Source: Brachionus plicatilis (taxonomy: Eukaryota; Rotifera; Eurotatoria; Ploima; Brachionidae). From it: 53,038 nt of DNA. The notes beneath the pieces are model-generated. The model had not been told where the DNA came from. It worked only from the letters and a program-made list of their open reading frames with translations, and ran no database searches. The stretch spans positions 973,205 to 1,026,242 of the forward strand of contig QEOQ01000544.1 in the NCBI GenBank assembly GCA_010279815.1. The letters run 5' to 3'. Of this stretch, positions 31,891 to 41,420 are shown piece after piece; positions within the stretch are counted from its first letter, which is position 1; each line of letters begins with the position of its first letter. The position numbers were made by a program, and so were the translations under genes.

Positions 31891-32418
31891 GCAAATTGAA
31901 GTTTCAGATCAAATTTTAAGATCAAAACGACCATTTAAAATTTTAAAATTTAATTAATCTAATGATTTTAATAATTTTTAAAAAATAAATACTAAACATT
32001 ACTGGACATGTTATGACTAATAATGGTTCATTATCAAATTAACATCAAAATGATTGATCTCTAATTTATTTAACAAAAACAACCAGTAATTTAAATAATT
32101 CAGGTTAAGTTAATTCACAAATTCAAATTTATAACTTTTCCATCCATTCATTCAAACTGAAATAATTTTATTTTTCCACTTAAATAAATTTAGAATTTTT
32201 TTGTCTTTAAAAGTAAGTTTTCATTAAAATCAATTAAATTTTTAAACCTATTAAAGTTCAATAAAAAGGAACATTTTAAAATTTTAAATATGAAAATAAA
32301 CTTTACATGGCATGTCAAGTAATTGGTTTTGAAAAAATTTATTTTTTCTCTATAATAAAAAAAAATATTACAAATTCTATTTTGATCCTTTGATTTTGAT
32401 CTCAAACTTCAATTTACC
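31891..32418. mobile_element. non-autonomous DNA transposon with 9-bp target duplication
   Basis: A 528-bp element. The ends form inverted repeats of about 40 bp at roughly 80% identity: left gcaaattgaagtttcagatc; right, read on the other strand, ggtaaattgaagtttgagat. The flanks are a perfect 9-bp direct repeat, cttaaatca, at 31882-31890 and 32419-32427. A 9-bp duplication is typical of Mutator-like elements. No transposase is encoded. A second, partial copy lies in opposite orientation at 44661-45082. Confidence 0.82.
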
Positions 32419-32519
32419 CTTAAATCATTGGAGGCAGATTTATTATTGAGAGAAACAAAAAATTCACTAATTTATTACAACCAGATATGCAAGACGATTA
32501 TTCTAATACTTCACAAAGA

Positions 32520-32990
32520 CCTTCTGGTGGTAAGTGCTGTAGATTATTAAAAAAATAAAAAGTCTAAAAAAAATCCTGATTTTTTTGAACTAATTTCATA
32601 AAGTCAATCTTATGAAGTTTCAGTTTTAGCAAGTGGTTGTCAAGTTACAACCGGTGTTCAATCGAGATTACACTGCAATTTGTAAGATTCGTGGCATAAA
32701 GCGTTCATTGATGAAAAATAAATGTAATTGACAAAAGCTTTTCCATTTTTTCTAGCCTGATTTTGTACAAGATTTACTCACAATTAATGAAAAAGATTTA
32801 TTGAAAAAAATATATTTTATTAATACAGCTAATATTAATTTGATATTTCAAATGTTATATAAGATTCATGATGAAGTTCCGAAAATTCCTTTAAAAACTG
32901 GAAGGACTGTTTAAAGCGATGAGTTAAAATATAAAAGAAACCAAAGTTATCAACAAATAAATAATAATGAGAACAAGACTGTTTAGAATT
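32520..32990 (+). pseudogene. possible decayed spliced gene or retroelement ORF
   Basis: An open stretch at 32756-32914 reads PDFVQDLLTINEKDLLKKIY and on to KIPLKTGRTV before TAA, directly after an acceptor-like ttttttctag. It continues in frame past that TAA with charged coding-like residues (SDELKYKRN...) to a second stop. Upstream, a segment after ttcagttttag (ending 32631) can be spliced in frame to it through a gtaagatt donor at 32684, and another gtaagtgc donor lies near 32531. I do not recognise the protein. It could be a degenerate gene or the 5' part of the LINE relic that follows. Confidence 0.3.
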
Positions 32991-33049
32991 GGATGTAAAA
33001 AAATGCTTATATATTTCAATTGAGATATTAACTCCGATTTACTAACTCC

Positions 33050-33436
33050 AATTGAGATATTTATTTTGCCAATGTTTTTGATGGCATACATAGCAATCAA
33101 TTTGGATACAAGAAAAAAGAGTTCATGTAAACATTGTTATTTTTAGCAAGCGAGGTAGTCAATCATTATCGCGTAGTAGGTTCTCGATTTAATCTAAAAA
33201 TACTTGATGCTAGTAAAGAATTTGATAAATTATGGCGTGCTGGACTTTTCTACAAACTAATTGATAAAATGAATAATTATTTGTGGAGAATATTAAATAG
33301 AAAAGGTAATAGATTATCAAAGTCGTTTGAGAAGGATCTAACTCTATTGAAAGAACATTTTGAGGAGCTTGTTAACAAAAAATCCTCAAAAATTTTTAAA
33401 AAAATTAAAAAAAGATTAATTTTTAAATTATTTTAA
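33050..33436 (+). pseudogene. frameshifted non-LTR reverse transcriptase fragment
   Basis: Reading across at least two frameshifts gives NQFGYKKKSSCKH (near 33087-33134), then LFLASEVVNHYR, then LKILDASKEFDKLWRAGLFYKLIDKM. This is the order of reverse-transcriptase domains 2 and 3 of jockey/CR1-type LINEs (QFGFRxxxSCxHALF ... LDASKAFDKVWxxGLFxKL). The E in KEFDK and the frameshifts show decay. The last part (33330-33436) is lysine-rich and no longer recognisable. It belongs to a different family from the intact LINE at 37249. Confidence 0.65.
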
Positions 33437-35609
33437 AGATTTAAAAAAAATATTTTATTCTGTTTTATTAGTGTCAAAGATTTCTGAATACAGTTCTAAT
33501 TTTACCCTATGTTTTTATTTTTACTACCTTTTGAAAATAATACTTATCGATTTTAAAAATGGAGAAATGTTGAAAAAATTCTAATTTTATCTAATTTATT
33601 TTAAAATGTTTTTTTTATTAATAATTAATTATTTTACTATTTATTAATCTTAAGTTTTTTCTATGATCTAGACTTTTAAAGCATGCTTCATTGATTTTAC
33701 ATGAAGAAGATGTGCAATGTATTGGCATGAAATTTATTTATTTATTTATTTAAATATATAATTTAGAGGCTGTGAATTTCATCAAAATTTTTTTAATTTC
33801 CCAACGTTTTACTTGCAGGAAAATACAGTTAAGACACTTGAAAAACTTTCATTTAAAAAATACATTTTCTTTATCCTATTTTATTTCCTTCTATTATATC
33901 ATTGATATTATCTGTATAATTAATCAACAACAGCAAGTCATTAATAATTATGATAAATATTATTTGGATCTGATATTTGAGGACTAAGAGTAAGATAAAA
34001 GAAAAATAATCAGCAAAAAAGGCTTAAATTTATAAAGTAAAAAGCTTAGTTAAAATTTAATTTTTTTAAAAGACAAATTTTTTATTCCAAATTCAAATTT
34101 ATGCTTAATGTTTGAAAATAGTAAAATTGTTGATTGGCACTACTCTCTTTTCTTTTTTGAATATTTTAATCAAAATATAATGTTCAAGAATTAATGTCCT
34201 AAAATTTAAATAAAAAATTCATAAAATGATTGAAGAGAATTCTTACTTTTATTAAAAGATTTTTTCAAACGAAATTTGGGAAAAAAAATTCAATTTTTAA
34301 GTTTAAAAATTTGAAAACATATTAGAATGCATTTTTTATCATCATCCCAAAAATAAATTTCATTAATTGGGTAAATCATTTTGGTCTCTCGCGAGGGTTT
34401 GTCAAATGGCAATAGATTTCATTTAGACCCACATGTTTATTCACATGTTGATGTTTAAAAATCACTATTAAATCGCGTTCAAAAAAAATTTTTATATTTC
34501 AGAAAAAAATTGAAGATATTTATAAACTAATCAGATGTTACAAATAAAGGTGTTAATGATATTTGGTCTTTAAAAAAATAAAGTAGAAACCAAATTTAAA
34601 ATTTAACTTTTTTACCATTTTAATTACAAATATAAATCAAAATGAAAATAAAAACTACAACAAACATTATGTATTACTTTGATTTAATTCAAAAAACAAT
34701 CACATTTCTTGGTTACTACTGCTTTTGAAATAAAATCTTTTTATCAATTTTCCCCTGGAAAATTCTTAATTAAAAAACGAAGGATTCGTAAATTTTGAAA
34801 TATCATTATTATTATTATTTTGAATTATCATTAAAGCACTAATTTAGTTTAATTACTTAAAAAAATGAATAATTGTTAGATTAATTGACATTCAAGATTT
34901 TTTCATATAATATATTCCTAAGTTTTTTCAATATCAGAATATTCAAATTTAGAATATTTTTTGGTTTTAATTGAAAAAATTAATTAAGAAATAATTTAAG
35001 TTTCAACAATTTTAAACAATTGCTCTGTGTTTCCTGAATGATTTTTTTTTTGTTAATGTAAAAAAAGCTTTCAAAAATGAATTAATTAATCAATTAAGCG
35101 AATATGCTTATATCAATTAAAAAATGACATCAGCAAAATAATAGGATAAAATTGGAAAATGACAATTTTTCATCTTTTAAATAAATCTGTTAGAAATTTT
35201 GATCTAATTATTTAAAATCTATTAGAAATTTTTTTTTTTGAATATTTAATTAAATTCTGCTGAACAATAGAAAAAATAATCATTTCAAAAAAAGAACTGA
35301 GTGATTAAATTTTGAAGAAATAAGCTTGCTTTCTTGCGTTTAATCCTGATATAAATCCTAACATGGAAGAATACTTCTCGATCTCCTTATAAAGACATTC
35401 TAAAAATCACAGGAAAAAAAACAAAGAAAACAGTTTCAAATTTATTTTAACTCTTTAATGTACAATTTCTTAATATTTCCTTTACTCGAATTTAAATTAA
35501 CAAAATAATTTAATAGAAAGCAATTTCTAATTTGTATTATAATTTTTCTTTTCTATTACATTTTATAATATTACTACATCGCCAGATTTGGCGCTAAATG
35601 AAATAAATA
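33437..35609. other. AT-rich intergenic DNA
   Basis: No gene is visible. At 33738-33775 a (TTTA)n run followed by atataatttagagg resembles the terminal tail of the LINE family seen at 36547 and 36961, but similarity stops after about 20 bases. A 5-bp palindrome (cgccagatttggcg) lies at 35580-35593, just before the gap. Confidence 0.5.
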
Positions 35610-36546
35610 NNNNNNNNNNNNNNNNNNNNNNNNNNNNNNNNNNNNNNNNNNNNNNNNNNNNNNNNNNNNNNNNNNNNNNNNNNNNNNNNNNNNNNNNNNN
35701 NNNNNNNNNNNNNNNNNNNNNNNNNNNNNNNNNNNNNNNNNNNNNNNNNNNNNNNNNNNNNNNNNNNNNNNNNNNNNNNNNNNNNNNNNNNNNNNNNNNN
35801 NNNNNNNNNNNNNNNNNNNNNNNNNNNNNNNNNNNNNNNNNNNNNNNNNNNNNNNNNNNNNNNNNNNNNNNNNNNNNNNNNNNNNNNNNNNNNNNNNNNN
35901 NNNNNNNNNNNNNNNNNNNNNNNNNNNNNNNNNNNNNNNNNNNNNNNNNNNNNNNNNNNNNNNNNNNNNNNNNNNNNNNNNNNNNNNNNNNNNNNNNNNN
36001 NNNNNNNNNNNNNNNNNNNNNNNNNNNNNNNNNNNNNNNNNNNNNNNNNNNNNNNNNNNNNNNNNNNNNNNNNNNNNNNNNNNNNNNNNNNNNNNNNNNN
36101 NNNNNNNNNNNNNNNNNNNNNNNNNNNNNNNNNNNNNNNNNNNNNNNNNNNNNNNNNNNNNNNNNNNNNNNNNNNNNNNNNNNNNNNNNNNNNNNNNNNN
36201 NNNNNNNNNNNNNNNNNNNNNNNNNNNNNNNNNNNNNNNNNNNNNNNNNNNNNNNNNNNNNNNNNNNNNNNNNNNNNNNNNNNNNNNNNNNNNNNNNNNN
36301 NNNNNNNNNNNNNNNNNNNNNNNNNNNNNNNNNNNNNNNNNNNNNNNNNNNNNNNNNNNNNNNNNNNNNNNNNNNNNNNNNNNNNNNNNNNNNNNNNNNN
36401 NNNNNNNNNNNNNNNNNNNNNNNNNNNNNNNNNNNNNNNNNNNNNNNNNNNNNNNNNNNNNNNNNNNNNNNNNNNNNNNNNNNNNNNNNNNNNNNNNNNN
36501 NNNNNNNNNNNNNNNNNNNNNNNNNNNNNNNNNNNNNNNNNNNNNN
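35610..36546. other. assembly gap (937 N)
   Basis: Unsequenced placeholder. Its right edge falls exactly at the A/T tail of a minus-strand LINE end, suggesting that repeats caused the break. Confidence 0.99.
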
Positions 36547-36640
36547 AATCTGCATTTATTTATTTATTAAAAAAATAATTTAGGAAAAGTTTTTTCCAGG
36601 GCAGTTCCGAATGGCAGAGTCTTCTTTTTAGCCCACATGG
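36547..36640 (-). mobile_element. diverged LINE 3' tail next to the gap
   Basis: (TTTA)n followed by aataatttagg, a stem-loop (36583-36597, ggaaaa/ttttcc), then a segment ending tttttagcccacatgg. The order of blocks is the same as in the tails at 3656 and 36961, but the sequence is clearly diverged, so this is a second subfamily. On the minus strand it is the 3' end of an insertion whose body would be 36640-36960 and is not recognisable. Confidence 0.6.
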
Positions 36641-36960
36641 TTGCAATATGATTAAGATATGTATTAATTATATGTGTATAATTAATATCTAGATTATATA
36701 TAAATTGTTAAATTAAATTTTTGCTAAGAATTTGGCGTGTTAATGATTGAATCAAAGGGTGTTTTGTACTTTGAATATAAATCTGTAATTAGCTCTAAAG
36801 AAATGTGCAATCTTGCAACACCATTGTGTGGTTTATACCTCCTAATTGATGAATATTTTCCTTACCTTGCTTAATACTTGAAAACTTCAATCTCCTTCAG
36901 TTTTGAACAACTAATTATTAACATTCTTAACTTACCATGTATTCAAAATATATATTTATT
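36641..36960. other. spacer between two LINE tails
   Basis: About 320 bp, somewhat richer in G+C than the surrounding DNA at 36720-36910, with no recognised protein in six frames. It may be the 5'-truncated body of the LINE whose tail is at 36547, or ordinary intergenic DNA. Confidence 0.4.
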
Positions 36961-39241
36961 TATTTAAAAAATAATTTAGGCGAAGCCTTGGCCGGTTGGA
37001 ATGGAGACTTAGTCCTTCCTTTCAGCCACATGATAAATTTTTGGTAACACATAATGTAAAAAAAAATTAATACAATTTTTTGAAAAACGTTAAATTAGTT
37101 TTAGTTCTGTTTTTAAATTTTCCTTTATATGTTAAATGAAAACAAATTTATAATATTCATAAATTTTCATAAAAAAAATTAAAAACTCATTATGTAAAAT
37201 TTTAAGGTTTGAATCCAAATTGATAAATGTAGAATTAGAATAATGAATTCATGTAATTGGTGCTATTTCTAGGAAAAAATCGAATGGTGTGTTGAGTTTT
37301 TTTTGATTATTTTGACTGTAATTACGTATATCTTCCTGGATTTGACTGTGGGTGAGACGACTGAAAACGAAATTTTTAAATAATTTATTGTATCTTTTTT
37401 CTAGCAATTCAATCTTCATGTTTTTATGTATGTCGGCTATTCTGGTTTTGATTGGGAAAAATTTGATTGAGCGTAAAATGCGATTTTGAAGTTTTTGACA
37501 ATCGGGTAGCACTTTTTGAGCTGAGTTTTTTATGGCGATAAACATAAAGTCTAATTGCGATCGGATGAAACTTTTGTACACTAGTAAAGAAAGTGAGGTT
37601 TTATTTTTGATTTTTAAACTTCGGATTTTTCTGATTAGGTTTGTTTTACCAATAATTTTAGCGGAAATTGATTCGAAATGGTTTTTGAAGCTCAGTTTCG
37701 GGTCAAGAATATGACCTAAGAAGCGAGGCGATGGATCGATCGGGATAATTGACGCGTTCATTTTTAAGGTGAGTTGATAGTTTTTTTCGTAGTTTTTTCT
37801 ATAACCTGCTGTAGTGAAGACTGTATATACTGACTTTGAAACATTTGACTTTAGACCCCATATAAGGCAGTATTTTTCTATTGCTGATATTGCGGTTTGT
37901 AGTTCACTTTGAATAGCTTTAAGGTTTTTATTTGAGAACCAAATTGTTAGGTCGTCAGCAAATAAGGCCTTTTGAATTTTTTCCGGGATATAGTCCACTA
38001 TGTCACTGAAAAAGAGCGAAAATAGAGTAGGAGATAGCGAGCTTCCTTGAGGGACACCTGCCTTGATTACTTGTTCTCTTGAATTTGATTTACCATATGA
38101 TACGAAAAATTTTCGGTTACTAAGAAAATTGATTATCCAATTGTATAATGTCGGAGGCGCATTTAATTTTTTAAGTTTGGTTAAGATAGCTAAGTGGTTT
38201 ACTTTATCGAATGCTTTTTCTAGGTCGAAAAAGACTGCAGCTGTTTTTTCTTGATTATTGAAGCCATTGATGATTGAGTGATAAAGTCTAAGGAAATGGT
38301 CATGTGTACTCATTTTTTTTCTGAAACCAGACTGGCAGGGAGGAATGTATTTTTTTGATTCTAGCCATGATGTAAGCTTCATATTGACGATTTTTTCGAG
38401 CCATTTGGAGATACATGATATAAGTGAGATAGGTCGATATGAGCTGACATTATCAGGAGGTTTGTCTTTTTTAGGGATCATTGTGATCTTAGAAATTTTC
38501 CATTTAGTAGGTATATATCCAAATTTAAATGAGGCGTTGAAAAGGTTAAAAATACGAGCTAAAAACGTGTCTGGACAGTTTTTGAAAACTTTATTGCTTA
38601 TTTGATCAATTCCAGGAGCAGCTTTGGTATTGAGTGTTTTTAATGAGCTTAAAAACTCATCAGTCGAAATCGGATCTGGATTGGTAATTGGGAGTGGTAG
38701 TTCAAGGTTATCTTCATAAACGAAAGTGTGGGTTTCCGGCTTGAATATCTCTGCTAAGTTGTTACTAAACATGTTGGCTATTTCATTTTCGTCTCTAGTT
38801 GTTGAGTTGTCACTTTTTTTGAGTTCGATCGTCTGATTTTTTTCGTTCGACATGTTAGGGTTTTCTAGTTTGTTGAGAAGCTTCCAACATTTAGATTCCG
38901 ATTGGTTAAAGTTTTCAAGTTCAAGGAATTCCTCTTTGAGTTTATTCGATTTAAAGGCTCTTACCTCTTTTTTTACTTTGTAACACAGCATGTTATAGAT
39001 TCTGGTGGTATAATCGTTTTTTATTTTTTTCAATTTACGATTGATTATTCTTTTTAGCTTGATCAATTCGACCAGATGTTTTGGGATTACGATTGGAGTG
39101 ATGGCTTTGCATCCGAATGTTATTCGAGTAGAAGCGTTTTTGATTGAGTCGACAATATCATCGATTATTTTGCTAGTCTCAGTCTCTATGTCTTCGATTG
39201 AATTTAGATCAACTTCAGGTAAATTTTCAACTATATTTGCT
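36961..39241 (-). mobile_element. 5'-truncated non-LTR retrotransposon (LINE)
   Basis: It comprises a reverse-transcriptase frame (39241-37249) plus a 3' non-coding region (37248-36961) ending in a stem-loop (36979-36993) and a (TAAA)-type tail. The endonuclease expected upstream of the reverse transcriptase is absent: an in-frame TAA sits just beyond 39241 and the DNA further right is A/T spacer. This is the usual product of incomplete target-primed reverse transcription. The tail is shared with the copy at 3656-3858. Short repeats of caactatatt surround the 5' junction (39215-39280). No clear target duplication could be fixed. Confidence 0.8.
37249..39241 (-). CDS. LINE reverse transcriptase (ORF2 fragment lacking endonuclease)
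   Basis: An open frame of about 664 codons, uninterrupted from 39241 to the stop at 37251-37249. It has no ATG start because it is the 3' part of a larger ORF2; the first residues (ANIVENLPEVDLNSIED...) match the linker that follows the endonuclease in jockey/I-type LINEs. Reverse-transcriptase blocks in order: KAAPGIDQISNKVFK, SYRPISLISCISKWLEKI, CQSGFRKKMSTHDHFLRL, AAVFFDLEKAFDKV (first catalytic Asp), AGVPQGSSLSPTLF, ALFADDLTIW (catalytic FADD), GLKSNVSKSVYTVF and FLGHILDPKLSF (thumb side). All catalytic aspartates are present and there is no frameshift, so the insertion is young, although it cannot mobilise itself without an endonuclease. Confidence 0.9.
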
Positions 39242-39900
39242 TAAAACTATATTTTGCAACTATATTCAACTATATAAGCAGAACAAAAGTTTGGTTTTTA
39301 GAAAAAAAATTAACTTTTAATATTTGTTCTATAATTTAATTCTTTTTTATAACTGTCGTATTAATCAATCAAATCAAATTGATTAAATATATTTTGGATA
39401 AATTTTGTAATTTAAAATAAGAGCATTTAATATCTAAATAATAAATAGGCTAAAAATAAATTCAATAAATCCTTAAGATCCTAGAAATCCAGAAGCGTCA
39501 TTTGATTTTATTTAAAGTTTAAAAGAAACAACGAATAATTAAATAAATTAATAATTCAAAATTTAATTTTTCTCTTTTTTTTGCAGAAGAGGATGAAATT
39601 ACAATCATTTTATTTTATTTTTGACTATTTTACGTGAATAACGCGAATAAAATTTCCCTGATATTAAAAAAGACTAAAAGCGGGCATTTATCCTAATTAT
39701 ATTTAATTATTGTCAAACTTAAATTAAAAAACAAAATTCCGTTTTGAACGTAAGTTTCAATAATTATTGATTCAAAAATAGTTAAAAACATTGAAAAAAA
39801 TAATTTCATTAATTTTGTTTAAAATTACCTAAGCCAATTTAATATTTTTATTTGTTGGACCATACAAAATCATTATATAACAAAATTTTTTACTTTTTGA
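39242..39900. other. AT-rich intergenic DNA
   Basis: Beyond the LINE 5' junction. No gene is visible. The last bases (ttacttttt, 39890-39898) may be the left target duplication of the next element. Confidence 0.55.
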
Positions 39901-40238
39901 GTTGTGAAGTTCATTTAAATTCGATCTTTTAAATTTAGAAAAATTTGTATTACTTTTTACTACAAGGAATAATTTAGTTCTACAAAACGCTAAATACTTA
40001 AACAACTTTGCTTAATCCGAAAATATGTCTGCAAAATTCAGTTGAATAGTTGATTAGAATACTTTTAATGGTGTGCAAAATGCAGAAAATTGCAGAGTAT
40101 TTTCCAGACATATTTTCGGATTTAGCAAAGTTGCTTAAGTATTTAGCATTTTATAGAACTAAATTATTCCTTATAGTAAAAAAGTAATACAAATTTTTCT
40201 AAATTGAAAAGATCGAATTGAAATGAACTTCACAACCG
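39899..40238 (-). mobile_element. long-TIR foldback MITE, copy A
   Basis: About 335 bp with arms of roughly 130 bp. The left arm begins gttgtgaagttcatttaaat; the right arm on the other strand begins ggttgtgaagttcatttcaa. Complementarity runs on through ggaataatttagttcta and the aatatgtctg region. Between the arms is a unique core of about 85 bp containing tgtgcaaaatgcagaaaatt. The same family recurs at 48680-49034, where arms and core match but the core is inverted. Possible 9-bp target copies with one mismatch are ttacttttt (39890-39898) and ttatttttt (40241-40249). No coding capacity. Confidence 0.78.
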
Positions 40239-41420
40239 CTTTATTTTTTAACTGTTGAAATTGAAATTATATTAAATTTCACCAAAATACTGACAGTTAA
40301 ATAATGATATAATAAATAAGTTTTTTTTTTAAATTTCATAATATTACCTGTAATTAACTCAAGAAAATTAAACATGTATTTATGCAGGCTGGAAAGAAGT
40401 TTTTTAACCATTTTAAGCTGCATAAATTATTTTTAAACCTCTACTTGAATGAGGATAATACATCAATAAATAAATAAAACGTAAAGTGACTGTAATTCCT
40501 ATCTTCAGTTCATCACCTATTGGACTTTTAAAATGATTTTCTTTTAAGTTGAAATAAATTAAATGATTATTTTTTTTTTATATTTTTCATAGTCAGAATT
40601 ACTATAAATTAAATAATTATTAATAAATATTGTTTTTAAACAATGTTAGCTCCAAGTTATTGTTTAATATATATTAAGTTTGATCTTGCAAAATTCTTAT
40701 GATCAAAGATACATGACATTTTTTGAACGTTTTTAAAACTCTCAAATTTTGTAAAAAAATAAAATTTACTGTCCTTGATCGTCAATTAATTAATCAAGTA
40801 AATAATAGATTAATTTGGATTTATAATATTATTGAATTTCATTTTCAAAATTTATTGAGAATCTTATACTAGAGTTTACGAAATCTGCTTGGATCATTAT
40901 ATTACTTAAATATTTTTTCACCTTTTTGATAAATGTTTAATTAATTAACTTAAATTTAAAATTTAATTGCGTGTTTTATTTTAGATAATAATCAATTCAT
41001 TTAAATAATAAAGAATGTAAGAATTTTTGGAATATGCTAAAATTATATATTAAAATAAGTCTGTTCAATTGTATCTTATTTCGATTAGAAGCCAAAAAGT
41101 TTAAAGTAGAAGTTATTTTTCAAAATTTAAAATTTTTTATTTTTTAATTTCAAATATTTTTTATGCTTTATAAATAAAAATTCCTTTTTTTTTTAAAATT
41201 ACAGTATAATTTAAAACGTGAAAATTTAAAGTGAAATGAATTGTTTAAACATAATCCATAAAAATAGAATTATCTCACACAAAATAGCCAAGTGCGCATC
41301 CTACACTTGAATGGAACAAAATAAAACAAAACAAAGACATAAAAAGCCGTCAAACATCGAGAGACATTCGGGCGTATTTTTACAGGAAATGTTATTCGTA
41401 AACTACACGGATTAAAAAGC
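40239..41420. other. AT-rich 3' flank of the ZC3H4-type gene
   Basis: About 1.2 kb. The part nearest 41420 must carry the 3' UTR of the minus-strand CCCH gene; the 41270-41400 segment is less AT-rich, which fits a UTR. No other gene is visible. Confidence 0.5.

Noticed and set aside
33738..33775. (TTTA)n plus atataatttagagg as a fourth LINE tail
   Set aside because: Similarity ends after about 20 bases, there is no stem-loop, and A/T microsatellites are common here.
35563..36583. Open frames on both strands across the second N block
   Set aside because: Same reason: the frame is held open by unknown bases, and only a few real codons lie at the ends.
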